Source of the DNA: Collimonas pratensis
GTDB lineage: Bacteria; Pseudomonadota; Gammaproteobacteria; Burkholderiales; Burkholderiaceae_D
Length of the DNA: 64,000 bases
Direction: 5' to 3'
Assembly: GCF_001584185.1 (NCBI RefSeq)
Contig: NZ_CP013234.1
Coordinates: 806,001-870,000, forward strand
A program made the translations under genes and the position numbers. Every line of letters begins with the position of its first letter. The stretch's first letter is position 1. This document shows positions 19,454-27,866 of the stretch, piece by piece. The notes beneath the pieces are model-generated. The model saw only the letters and a program-made list of their open reading frames with translations, was not told where the DNA came from and did no database searches.

Positions 19454-22102
19454 TTAGGGAGACTGCGAGAAATTGCCGCTGGCGCCAGACGGTGGTGTGC
19501 TGGCCTGGCCCCAGGAAGTAGGTTTGTCGGAGACGCTGAAATCCAGCGTGCCGCCGGCCTGGACCTTGCTCAGAGGCAGCCAGGTGCTGTTCCAGTCCTT
19601 GCCATTCACCTTCAGGTTTTTGACAAAGGCGGCATTGCCGTCGCGCTTGATGAGCAGTCGCTTGCCGTCTGCCAGCTGCAGCGTGACGCTGGAGAATTGC
19701 GGGGTTGCCATGGTCAGTCCGGGCACGCCGGGAATCATCGGATACAGTCCCAGCGATGCCCACACATACCAGCCGGAGGTGGCGCCGACATCGTCATTAC
19801 CCGGCAAGCCTTCGGGTTTGTTGGAGAAGGTGGCGGCCATGATCTGCGGCAGCAAGAACTGCGCGCGCGAAGGCATGCCGGTCCAGTTGTAGGCCCAGGG
19901 CGAAGCGAAGCCGGGTTCATTGCCCATGTAGAAATCGTTCGAGTTCTCGCCGCCGTTGAGGCGGCTGCTGTCCAGCGTCAGCCCGGATGGCGTGCCGGCT
20001 TTGGCGCTGATGGAAAACAAGGTGTCGAGACGCTGGACGGCCGCCGCATTGCCGCCGAGGGCGGCGACGATCTTGCTCAGGTCATGCGGAATCGCCCACA
20101 GGTACTGGGCGGCGGTCCCTTCGTGATAGCCGTCGTCCTGCGATGGCGATGCCCAGTTGCCGCTCAGGTCTTTGACCGCCATGACCTTGCTATCTTGGTT
20201 GAAGAGATGCTTCCAGTTTTCGCCGCGCGTCAGCAGGGCGGCGGCGTTCTTCTTGTCGTCGGCGGTAGCATCGCCGGCGGCCAGGTTGTTGATGAAGCTG
20301 CCGATGGCGAAATCGCGGTTGGCGCCTTCGATCGTCAGCGAACCGGTATGGATGCCGCTGGCGTCGCTGCCTTCGGCAACATAGCCCAGTTTGAGATAGT
20401 CCGGCATATTGCCCTGCGCGGTGCCGGCGATGTTGCGGCCAAAGGCGGGATTGCCGTTGCATGCCGGCCATTGCGGCCAATCGGTGCTGAGTCCGAAGGC
20501 GGCGCGTTTCATGTAGGTGAGGGCGGTGCTGCTGTCGAAGCGGGTGGCGCCGAAGGCTTGCAGGCTGGCCAGCAGCATCGGCGCGTGATCGCCTTCCATC
20601 GGCACGTCATCGACATTGGCATCGGCCCAGTGCGGGAAGGCGCCGCATTGCACGGCATCGCTCACCAGCGATTGCGCCATGTCGGCCGCTTCGTCGCGGA
20701 ACAGCCAGGCATGCATGGCGCCAAGCGAGCGGTAGGTATCCCAGATGGAGAAGGTGGTGTAGTGATTGCGGCGCACCAGTGCGCCGGTCTTGTCTTTGTA
20801 GGTATCGGTCTGGTGGCGCTGCTTGTCGAGGCCGATGTAGCTGCCATCGACGTCGCTGAACAAGGTCGGACCCGACATGGCGTGGTAGAACGCTGTATAG
20901 AATTGCGTCAGCGCGTCGTTGCTGTTGCCGCTGGCATCCACCTGGATGGTATTGAGCCGGGTGTTCCATGTGGCGTCGGCCTGGCGCCTGGTCTTGGCGA
21001 AATCGAAGCCGGGGTTTTCTTTTTTCAGGTTGCGCAAGGCATTGGCCGGGCTGACATATGACAGGCCGATCTTGACCGCCGCGCTGCTGCCGGCCGATTT
21101 GGATAAATCAAAATTCAGGACCAGGGTGCCGCTATTGTTGATGAAGCGCGGCGCCGTGGCGTAGGCGGAGTCGGACTGTATATAGAAATACACGTCATAA
21201 GAGCCGCCGCAGTTGAACTTGTTGGTGGTCTTGCCGTAGAAGCCGCTGGCGTCGGCTGGATCTTGCCAGATCTGGGCGCTGACGCCGGTCATCGAATTGT
21301 TCTGGGTCGCGTCGATCACCAGGATGGCTTTGGTTTTATCTGGATAGGTGAAGCGGGCAAAGCCGCTGCGCGCGGTGGCGGTCAGCTCTGTGACGATACC
21401 GTCCTTGGTCTTGACCTTGTAATAGCCGGGCGAAGCGCTTTCGTCTTTATGATCGAAGGTATTGCTGCTCTGGCGCATGACCAGGTTGCTGCTGCTGGTG
21501 AGCTGGCTGGCCAGCATGGTCGGCATGATCGGCAAGGTGCCCCCGCTGCGGCAGCCCGGCCCGCTGATGCGGGTCATGCTGAAGTAGTTGATCATGTTGC
21601 TGTCGTAGTTATAGCCGGATCCGCTGGAATAGTATTCGTGCGTGATGTCGGTGTCGGGACCGAACGAGACCATGCCGAACGGCAGTGTCGCCGCCGGGGC
21701 GGTGTTGCCGGGATGGGTGCCGCCGGGCTGCTGTTTGGTGCCGAGGAAAGGATTGATGTATTTGGTCAGCGCCAGTTCGGGCAGTGGCTTGAGCGCACTG
21801 TTGGCGTCGGCCACTGGTGCGGCTGCGCTGGTTCCCGGCGGCCCTGGCTGGCCGGTTGCACCGGTAGCTCCCGTGGCTCCTGTAGCCCCTGTTGCTCCCG
21901 GCTGGCCGGGAGTGCCATTAGCACCGGCAACCCCGGCAACCCCGGCAACCCCGGCAACCCCGGCAACCCCGGCTGCGCCGGTTGCGCCGGCCGCTCCGGC
22001 GCTGCCGATTTTTCCATCCAGGCCATTTGAACCATCGCCGCAACCGAACAACATGACCGCGAGCGCACTCACCGCAAGTTTCCTGCATGTCTGCTTATTC
22101 AT
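19454..22102 (-). CDS. GH92-family alpha-mannosidase-like lipoprotein with collagen-like stalk
   Basis: 882 residues; GGAGGA precedes the ATG. The lipobox is LFGC, with Cys21 as the anchor. Residues 24-92 are about 23 uninterrupted Gly-X-Y triplets (GVA, GAT, GQP, GPP types), a collagen-like stalk. The GH92 catalytic region follows from about residue 110 (LTKYINPFLGTKQQPGG). Catalytic blocks are present: TFSIWDTYRSLGAMHAWL, DGYHEGTAAQYLWAIPHD, GNEPGFASPWAYNW and GLPGNDDVGATSGWYVWA. It lacks the extra C-terminal domain of its paralog. Expected role: surface-exposed exo-mannosidase held away from the outer membrane. The stalk is encoded partly by a 9-bp tandem repeat that could vary in copy number. 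Probably in one transcript with lacI, the AGE isomerase and the second GH92 gene. Confidence 0.92.
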   Translation of the reverse strand: MNKQTCRKLAVSALAVMLFGCGDGSNGLDGKIGSAGAAGATGAAGVAGVAGVAGVAGVAGANGTPGQPGATGATGATGATGATGQPGPPGTSAAAPVADANSALKPLPELALTKYINPFLGTKQQPGGTHPGNTAPAATLPFGMVSFGPDTDITHEYYSSGSGYNYDSNMINYFSMTRISGPGCRSGGTLPIMPTMLASQLTSSSNLVMRQSSNTFDHKDESASPGYYKVKTKDGIVTELTATARSGFARFTYPDKTKAILVIDATQNNSMTGVSAQIWQDPADASGFYGKTTNKFNCGGSYDVYFYIQSDSAYATAPRFINNSGTLVLNFDLSKSAGSSAAVKIGLSYVSPANALRNLKKENPGFDFAKTRRQADATWNTRLNTIQVDASGNSNDALTQFYTAFYHAMSGPTLFSDVDGSYIGLDKQRHQTDTYKDKTGALVRRNHYTTFSIWDTYRSLGAMHAWLFRDEAADMAQSLVSDAVQCGAFPHWADANVDDVPMEGDHAPMLLASLQAFGATRFDSSTALTYMKRAAFGLSTDWPQWPACNGNPAFGRNIAGTAQGNMPDYLKLGYVAEGSDASGIHTGSLTIEGANRDFAIGSFINNLAAGDATADDKKNAAALLTRGENWKHLFNQDSKVMAVKDLSGNWASPSQDDGYHEGTAAQYLWAIPHDLSKIVAALGGNAAAVQRLDTLFSISAKAGTPSGLTLDSSRLNGGENSNDFYMGNEPGFASPWAYNWTGMPSRAQFLLPQIMAATFSNKPEGLPGNDDVGATSGWYVWASLGLYPMIPGVPGLTMATPQFSSVTLQLADGKRLLIKRDGNAAFVKNLKVNGKDWNSTWLPLSKVQAGGTLDFSVSDKPTSWGQASTPPSGASGNFSQSP
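21924..21968. repeat. Five tandem 9-bp repeats in the GH92 stalk
   Basis: Five perfect copies of CCGGCAACC stand head to tail. On the coding strand each encodes one Gly-Val-Ala triplet, so gain or loss of units keeps the frame and changes stalk length. Neighbouring triplets (Gly-Ala-Thr) are repeated less exactly. Confidence 0.92.
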
Positions 22103-22304
22103 CGTTCCTCCTTATAGTCGTTACTTGCTGATGCAAAGTAATCGGAAACAGCTACCCACTACGAATTCAATTCGCATTTCAGTATTTGCTGGTGTGGCCA
22201 GGTCCGGGAAGCCGGCTGGCGACAGGGCGGGCCGTGACGGCGCCGCGGGTCAAGAGATATTCAGTACAAGTCTGCGGACGACATATGCAGAAGGAACTGC
22301 ATCG

Positions 22305-23528
22305 TCATCCGTTTTGTTTCAAGACGCCGAGCACTTCATAACAGGCGCCCATGGTGTGGTAATCGGTCTTGCCGGCTGGGCTTTTTTCGTCGCTGTACTT
22401 GCGGTTGTCGCGCGTCAGGATGCGGAACCAGGCGCCGTGACGGTGATCGACGAAATGCTGCCAGCTGTATTGCCATATATGGTCGTACCAATCCCAGAAG
22501 CGATGCTTGCCGGTGCGTTCGGCCAGCAGGGCGGCGGCGGCAAAGCTTTCGGCCTGCACCCAGAAATATTTGTCTTGGTCGCAGATCACGCCGTCCGGTG
22601 CGAAACCGTAATAGATGCCGCCGCACTCCATGTCCCAGGCCGCGTCCATGCCGGCGTCGAACAGCTCGATCGCGCGCGGCAGCAACCAGTCCAGCGGCCG
22701 ATGGCGTTCCAGGATCAGCAGCAGCTTGGCCCATTCGGTGTGGTGGCCGGGCTGGAAACCCCAGGGGCGGAAAATGTTGCTGCTGTCTTCCTTGTTGTAA
22801 TCCCAGTCGACCGACCAGTCTGGATGGTAGTGTTCCCAGATCAGGTCTTTGCTCAGCGCGGCCTGGCGCACGGTGATATTGCGTGCGACGGATTCGGCGC
22901 GGTCCAGGAACAGCTGGTCGCCGCTGGCTTCGTAGGCAGCCAGCAGCGCTTCCGTCATGTGCATGTTGGCGTTCTGGCCGCGATAGGCTTGCAGTTGCCA
23001 GTCGCCGCTGGCCTCGTCGGCGTACAGGCCGGCGTGTGCTTCCCAGAAGCGCTGTTCCAGCAGATCATAGGTTTGATACAGCCACTCTTCGGCGCTGGCT
23101 ACGCCCGCCATCATGGCGTGCGCATAAGCCAGCAGCACGAAGGCCAGACCGTAGCAATGGCGGGTCGGGTCGAGCACCTGCTTGCGGCCGTCTTGCCAGG
23201 ACAAGGTCCAGTCGTAGCCTTGCAATTCCGCATCCCAATGGGCCTCGCGCAGGAAGGCCACGCCGTGTCTGACCGCCTCCAGATAGGCCGGATCGCCGAA
23301 CTGGCGGTAGGCCATCGCATAGTTGAAGACGAAGCGCGTGCTGCTGACCAGGTGCCGGGTCTGGCTGTCGTAGATGCTGCCGTCGTCTCTGTAAAAATGA
23401 TAGAAGCCGCCCGAGGGATCGATGGCGCGCGGATGATAGAAGCGCATGGTGTCGCGCACGTGCTGCAGCAGGAAGGCGGGCTGGCGGAATTCTTCTTTGG
23501 GCATTGCGGTCAGTTCAAGCATGTTCAT
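22305..23528 (-). CDS. AGE-family sugar epimerase/isomerase (mannose isomerase-like)
   Basis: 407 residues from ATG 23528, whose ATGA overlaps the stop of lacI. An (alpha/alpha)6-barrel protein of the N-acylglucosamine 2-epimerase family. Recognisable blocks are RHLVSSTRFVFNYAMAYR, RHCYGLAFVLLAYA, YRGQNANMHMTEALLAAYEA, WGFQPGHHTEWAKLL and DKYFWVQAESFAAAALL; the NxxMH and PGHxxEW patterns are the family's active-site regions. Members interconvert mannose and fructose, sulfoquinovose and its ketose, or N-acylglucosamine and N-acylmannosamine. Beside two alpha-mannosidase genes, D-mannose to D-fructose is the most economical guess. Another 200 bp separate it from the GH92 gene downstream. Confidence 0.9.
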   Translation of the reverse strand: MNMLELTAMPKEEFRQPAFLLQHVRDTMRFYHPRAIDPSGGFYHFYRDDGSIYDSQTRHLVSSTRFVFNYAMAYRQFGDPAYLEAVRHGVAFLREAHWDAELQGYDWTLSWQDGRKQVLDPTRHCYGLAFVLLAYAHAMMAGVASAEEWLYQTYDLLEQRFWEAHAGLYADEASGDWQLQAYRGQNANMHMTEALLAAYEASGDQLFLDRAESVARNITVRQAALSKDLIWEHYHPDWSVDWDYNKEDSSNIFRPWGFQPGHHTEWAKLLLILERHRPLDWLLPRAIELFDAGMDAAWDMECGGIYYGFAPDGVICDQDKYFWVQAESFAAAALLAERTGKHRFWDWYDHIWQYSWQHFVDHRHGAWFRILTRDNRKYSDEKSPAGKTDYHTMGACYEVLGVLKQNG

Positions 23529-24517
23529 GGCAGTGCTCCACTGCCGAGCGTGCTGGCGCGCTGGATCAGTTCTACCGGCAGCACCACTTCGGATTGCGCC
23601 GGGGCGTCGTCCAGCAAGAGCTGCATGCCCATCCGCCCCAGCGCTTCCTTGTCGACCGCCAGCGTGGTGAGCGGCGGCGCGGCGCCGGCGGCGCCGTCGA
23701 TATTGTCGAAGCCGACAATCGCGATATCTTCGGGGATGCGCAGGCCGCGCGCCTGGCACACGTTCATGACGGCCAGCGCGGTGGCGTCGTTATAGCAAAA
23801 TATGGCGTCCGGCGGCGGCCCCGACAGCAGCAGAGTCTGCATCGCGGCGGCGGCCTGCTGTTGCAGTTCCTGGCCCGGCTGCAGGGTGATTTCCAGGCGC
23901 GGATCGAACAGCCGGCCCGCCTCGAACAGCGCCTGGCGGTAGCCCAGCGCGCGTTGCGCAATACTGTAATGCGACAGCGGGCCGGAAATGAAGGCCAGCC
24001 GCTGGCGCCCGAGTTGCATCAGATGGCGGGTCGCCGTCAGGGCGCCGCCGAGATTGTCGATATTGACCGAGCGGAAACCGGGCGCCCACAAGTCGATCAG
24101 CACCACCGGCTTGCCGGTCTTGGTCAGCCATTCCAGCACTTCCGGTTCCATGAAACCGGCTACTGCCAGCGCATCGGGTTCGTGCAGGCGGATCTGTTCC
24201 ATCACATTGTCGGCTGGGCCGATCGACAGCACGGTCGGCACGATGCTGCGTTCGCGGCAGGCGGTTTCCACGCCATGCAGCACTTGCGAGAAAAACGGGC
24301 TGGCGACGAAATTATTGTGCTGGCGATGCAGCAGGAAGGTCAGGCGGCGGATTTTTCCCTGGCGCAGGTTGGCTTCGTTGTAGCCGAGCTGGGACGCGAT
24401 CCTCTGTACATGGATGCGGGTTTGTTCAGTCAGGCCCGATTGCTTTTTCAGGGCGCGCGACACAGTACCGATGGATACATTGGCAGCCAGTGCGATATCG
24501 CGGATCGTTGCTCGCAT
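23525..24517 (-). CDS. LacI-family transcriptional repressor of the mannan locus
   Basis: 330 residues from ATG 24517, chosen for its ribosome site (AAGGAGGAGAG) and because the DNA-binding domain begins directly (TIRDIALAANVSIGTVSRAL, residues 3-22). The hinge follows at about 50-60, then a periplasmic-binding-protein-like effector domain (FASPFFSQVLHGVE; FCYNDATALAVMNV; IAIVGFDNIDG). It is translationally coupled to the isomerase gene through ATGA. A perfect palindrome of LacI-operator type lies 213 bp upstream. Expected role: repression released by a mannan-derived sugar; both operator and ligand are inferred. Confidence 0.93.
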   Translation of the reverse strand: MRATIRDIALAANVSIGTVSRALKKQSGLTEQTRIHVQRIASQLGYNEANLRQGKIRRLTFLLHRQHNNFVASPFFSQVLHGVETACRERSIVPTVLSIGPADNVMEQIRLHEPDALAVAGFMEPEVLEWLTKTGKPVVLIDLWAPGFRSVNIDNLGGALTATRHLMQLGRQRLAFISGPLSHYSIAQRALGYRQALFEAGRLFDPRLEITLQPGQELQQQAAAAMQTLLLSGPPPDAIFCYNDATALAVMNVCQARGLRIPEDIAIVGFDNIDGAAGAAPPLTTLAVDKEALGRMGMQLLLDDAPAQSEVVLPVELIQRASTLGSGALP

Positions 24518-24863
24518 TCTCTCCTCCTTGTTTGCAGGCTGCCGTCGCCGCGCCTGCATTTGCCTGAGATTCAGCCATGGCGCTGTTGCGCCCGATACCG
24601 CCGGAACTCAAGGATGTTTTGTGACTATTAATGTATAGTAAAAAAGTGAAATTTACAAATATTTCTAAAAATAAATTCGTATAACTGGCTGATATATAAG
24701 GATTTATTTTACATTTATGAGATTTATTTGTTTAGTAAACGTACTAAACCTTAATTATTCAGCGGCGATAAATAGGGATATGTGAAGGAACAGTAGCTAA
24801 AGGCAGGCGGGGCATGGCTTGCTGGCGGCGATGTTGCGCTGCTTCGATTGTTACTTTGCCTAC
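24518..24863. other. AT-rich control region upstream of lacI
   Basis: No gene. From about 24605 to 24780 the sequence is very AT-rich compared with its surroundings, with runs such as AAAAAAG and several TATA-like words on the minus strand. It holds the putative LacI operator and probably the promoter of the lacI-isomerase-GH92 transcript. Confidence 0.55.
24730..24749. promoter_or_regulatory. Putative LacI-type operator
   Basis: Perfect 8-bp arms, GTTTAGTA (24730-24737) and TACTAAAC (24742-24749), flank a four-base centre AACG. Size, symmetry and location in the lacI promoter region fit an operator. No second copy is seen before either GH92 gene, which fits one promoter for the whole cluster. 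Confidence 0.65.
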
Positions 24864-24903
24864 CGAAAAAAAAGCGGGCCACCGTTGCCGGCGCCCGCGC
24901 TTT
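24864..24903 (-). terminator. Terminator after the S9 peptidase gene
   Basis: On the minus strand AAAGCGCGGGC pairs with GCCCGCTTT across a GC-rich loop and is followed by eight Ts. It lies 18 bp after the peptidase stop. Confidence 0.85.
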
Positions 24904-24921
24904 CTAGAAATGTGATGATTT

Positions 24922-26820
24922 CTACTGCGGCGTCAGGTGCTTGGCCAGGAAGCCTTCCATCGCGGTATAGAAATCGAAGCGGTTCTCTTCATTGTGGAAG
25001 CCATGGCCTTCATTGTCCTTCACCATGTATTCCACCGGCACGCCGCGCTTGCGCAGGCTTTCTACGATCTGGTCCGATTCTGCCTTGTTGACGCGCGGAT
25101 CGTTGGCGCCTTGCGCCACGAACAGCGGCGTCTTGATGCGGTCGGTATGCAAGGCCGGCGAGGCCGCGCTCAGCAAGGCTTTGTCTTTTTCCGGATCGCC
25201 GACCATTTCATGCATCTGGTCGAGGAATGGTTTCCAGTACGGCGGGATGGTGTTCATGAAAGTGAACAGGTTGGAGACGCCGACATAGTCGACCGCTGCC
25301 GCGTACAGGTCGGGCGTGAAGGTAACCCCGGCCAGCGTCGCATAGCCGCCGTAGGAGCCGCCATAGATCGCCACCCGCTTGGGATCGGCGATGCCCTGGC
25401 CTACCAGCCACTGCACGCCGTCAGTCAGGTCGTCCTGCATGGTCTTGCCCCATTGCTTGAACGACGCTTCCCAGAACTTGCGGCCATAGCCGGTCGAGCC
25501 GCGGTAGTTGACCTGCAGGACCGCATAGCCGCGGTTGGCGAGCAGCTGCACTTCCGGGTTGTAGCCCCAGACATCGCGCGCCCATGGGCCGCCGTGCGGA
25601 TTGATGATCACCGGCAGGTTCTTCGGATCCTTGCCCAGCGGCAGAGTCAGGTAGCCGTTGATCAGCAAGCCGTCGCGCGCCTTGTACTGCACCGGCTTCA
25701 TTTCTGCCATGTCTTGTTCGGCGATGGCAGGATTGATGTCGGCCAGCTTGGTCAGGCTGCCGCTCTTGCTGTCGAACAGATAGCGACTGCCCAGGGTGCG
25801 GTCGTTATAGGCCGCCACGATCCATTTCGATTCATCCTTGGTGTGCGATTGCGTGATGACTTCATAGCCGGGCAGCTTTTCCTGCAAGGTCTTGTGCAAG
25901 GCTTCGGTTTGCGCATCGAGGAATTTCTGCTCGGGCTTCCAGGTGGTGTAGCTGATGTCCGTCAGCACCTTGCGCTTCTTCGAATAGGACAGGCCGTCGA
26001 CGTCAACCTCCGGGTTTTCATACAACAGTTCTTCTTCCTTGGCGGTTTCCGGATTGAAGACCACGATGGCCTGCTTGTCGCGGCCCAGGTTGGACGCCAC
26101 GTACAACTTCTTGTTGTCGAAGGTGAAAAACAGCGGACTCACCGAATCCTTGAACGACGTGGTCAGGATCGTCTTGAACGGCGCGCTTTCGCTGGCGCGG
26201 TACAGCAGGCTGGTGTTGACGCCGTCGGAAGTGGTGGCGGCGCGCACCTTGCCGTCATGGTCGGTGATCCAGCCCTGGATATTGCCAGGATTCTTGGCCA
26301 CCAGCTTTTCGGCGCCGGTCTTGACGTTGACGCGGTAGACGTCGAAGATTTCAGCGTTGCGCTTGTTGTGGCTGACCAGGATTTCATCCTTGTTGTCTTC
26401 CAGGTCGTCGACGATCTGGGCGCGCACCTTGGGATAGGGAGTCAGGTCCTTGAGGTCCTTGCCGTCGCGGCCGACCGACACCACGTGGAAATTCTCGTCG
26501 CCGCCGAAATCCTTGACGAACAGGATGCGATCGTCGCCTTTCCAGAAATAGTCGCTGATGTCGCGTGCCTTTTCTGAAGTGATGCGCAGCGGCGCTGCAT
26601 CCGAGCCGACCGTGCGCACAAAGATATTCATGCGGCCTTCCCAGGGCTGCATGAAGCTGATGTATTTGCCGTTGGGGGAGAGCCGGAAGCTGGCTTGTTC
26701 GGGATTCCTGAAGAAATCGCGCACCGAGTATTGCTTGGGCGCGCCGGCGGCCATTGCCCCTCCGCCGATGATGGACAAACTGAAGCAGGTTGCGGTAACC
26801 ACTTTATATATCGCGCGCAT
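24922..26820 (-). CDS. S9-family serine peptidase (acylaminoacyl/dipeptidyl peptidase type), exported
   Basis: 632 residues with a signal peptide (CFSLSIIGGGAMAAG) and a ribosome site (TTGGAGG). A WD40-like beta-propeller occupies about residues 35-370. The alpha/beta-hydrolase domain carries GGSYGGY (Ser489), QGANDPR (Asp574) and EGHGFHN (His606), with NPHGGPWARD supplying the oxyanion region. It should release N-terminal peptides in the periplasm or outside the cell. It stands alone, with its own terminator, next to the mannan cluster, and could help digest the protein part of mannoproteins; that link is positional only. Confidence 0.94.
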   Translation of the reverse strand: MRAIYKVVTATCFSLSIIGGGAMAAGAPKQYSVRDFFRNPEQASFRLSPNGKYISFMQPWEGRMNIFVRTVGSDAAPLRITSEKARDISDYFWKGDDRILFVKDFGGDENFHVVSVGRDGKDLKDLTPYPKVRAQIVDDLEDNKDEILVSHNKRNAEIFDVYRVNVKTGAEKLVAKNPGNIQGWITDHDGKVRAATTSDGVNTSLLYRASESAPFKTILTTSFKDSVSPLFFTFDNKKLYVASNLGRDKQAIVVFNPETAKEEELLYENPEVDVDGLSYSKKRKVLTDISYTTWKPEQKFLDAQTEALHKTLQEKLPGYEVITQSHTKDESKWIVAAYNDRTLGSRYLFDSKSGSLTKLADINPAIAEQDMAEMKPVQYKARDGLLINGYLTLPLGKDPKNLPVIINPHGGPWARDVWGYNPEVQLLANRGYAVLQVNYRGSTGYGRKFWEASFKQWGKTMQDDLTDGVQWLVGQGIADPKRVAIYGGSYGGYATLAGVTFTPDLYAAAVDYVGVSNLFTFMNTIPPYWKPFLDQMHEMVGDPEKDKALLSAASPALHTDRIKTPLFVAQGANDPRVNKAESDQIVESLRKRGVPVEYMVKDNEGHGFHNEENRFDFYTAMEGFLAKHLTPQ

Positions 26821-27055
26821 CGAAAACCTCCAAAAGTACTGCGGTTGTAACTGTCGTGTGGGTGGGCTATTACCCTATTACCCACCAGTCCGGCTTGCTT
26901 GATTGGCAAATTTATTATATGCCGCAAACAGGAATAGGTCTCAGTCAATCGATAGTTGAGATATATCGACATGCAAAATCGTTCCTTAGCGATTGCCGGC
27001 GGATGTGTGAAGATCTTTATTCATTTTATTGTCAGCACACCGCCTCGGAGAAGAA

Positions 27056-27859
27056 ATGCGTCGTTTCATCGTCAAGACATTACCGGTTTTATTATTGGCG
27101 GCCAGCGCCGTCGCAGCCCATGCGCAGGAGAAGAACAAGATCAAGGTCGGCGTCTCGGTGGGCAATGCAGAGCAGACGTTTGAAGTGGTCAAGAAGGTAG
27201 CCGCGCGGGAGGGCCTGGAGATCCAGCTGATCACCTTCAGCGATTATCTGCAGCCGAATGAAGCGCTGGCGGCCGGCGACCTGGACGCCAACGCCTTCCA
27301 GCACAAGCCCTTCCTCGACAGCCAGATCAAGGCGCGCGGCTACAAGATCGTGCCGGTCGCCCTGACCATCACGGCGCCGCTGGGCATTTATTCGAAGAAA
27401 TACAAGACAGTCGACCAGTTGCCGGCAGGCGCCAGCATCGGCATCCAGAACGATCCATCCAACGGCAACCGGGCGCTGCTGCTGTTGCAGAAAGCCGGCT
27501 TGATCAAGCTGAAGCCCGGCGTCGGCGAAAACGGCGTCAATGCGACACCGCTGGATGTCATCGTCAATCCGAAGAAACTCAAGCTGGTGGAACTGGATGC
27601 GGCGCAGCTGCCACGCTCGCTGGACGATCTGGCGGCGGCTTCGGTCAACAACGACTATGCGGTGAAGGCGGGATTGTCATTGCAGCGCGATGCGATTGCG
27701 GTGGAGGATGCCAAGGGACCATACGCCAACTTGATCGTCACGCGGGCGGAAGACAAGGATAAGCCTTGGGTGAAGAAACTGGTCAAGGCTTATCAGTCGG
27801 AAGAAGTGCGCAAATTCATCGAAGCCGAATTCAAGGGGTCCTTGATTCCGGCGTTCTAA
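27056..27859 (+). CDS. MetQ/NlpA-family substrate-binding protein
   Basis: 267 residues from ATG 27056, with GGAGAAGA just upstream; a longer in-frame start at 27029 would disturb the signal peptide (FIVKTLPVLLLAASAVAAHAQ). NlpA-family blocks: IKVGVSVGNAEQTFEVVKKVA, ITFSDYLQPNEALAAGDLDANAFQH, IGIQNDPSNGNRALLLLQKAGLI and NDYAVKAGL. Most relatives bind methionine for a MetNI transporter, but no permease or ATPase gene is adjacent and there is no lipobox. Ligand inferred from family only. It converges on trpC with seven bases between the stops. Confidence 0.9.
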   Translation: MRRFIVKTLPVLLLAASAVAAHAQEKNKIKVGVSVGNAEQTFEVVKKVAAREGLEIQLITFSDYLQPNEALAAGDLDANAFQHKPFLDSQIKARGYKIVPVALTITAPLGIYSKKYKTVDQLPAGASIGIQNDPSNGNRALLLLQKAGLIKLKPGVGENGVNATPLDVIVNPKKLKLVELDAAQLPRSLDDLAAASVNNDYAVKAGLSLQRDAIAVEDAKGPYANLIVTRAEDKDKPWVKKLVKAYQSEEVRKFIEAEFKGSLIPAF

Positions 27860-27866
27860 GCCGGCT

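Noticed and set aside
19448..21061. 537-codon frame on the plus strand opposite the GH92 stalk gene
   Set aside because: It mirrors GC-rich codons of the real gene, has Val/Gly/Ala/His-rich low-complexity composition and no family likeness.
21860..21980. CRISPR-like short repeats
   Set aside because: Units are 9 bp, contiguous and in frame, without spacers; they encode collagen-like triplets.
21642..23795. 717-codon plus-strand frame across GH92, isomerase and LacI genes
   Set aside because: It spans three real antisense genes, and its repeats are the reverse of the collagen-like triplets.
24937..26577. 546-codon frame opposite the S9 peptidase
   Set aside because: The peptidase has a full catalytic triad and signal peptide; the opposite frame has no motif.
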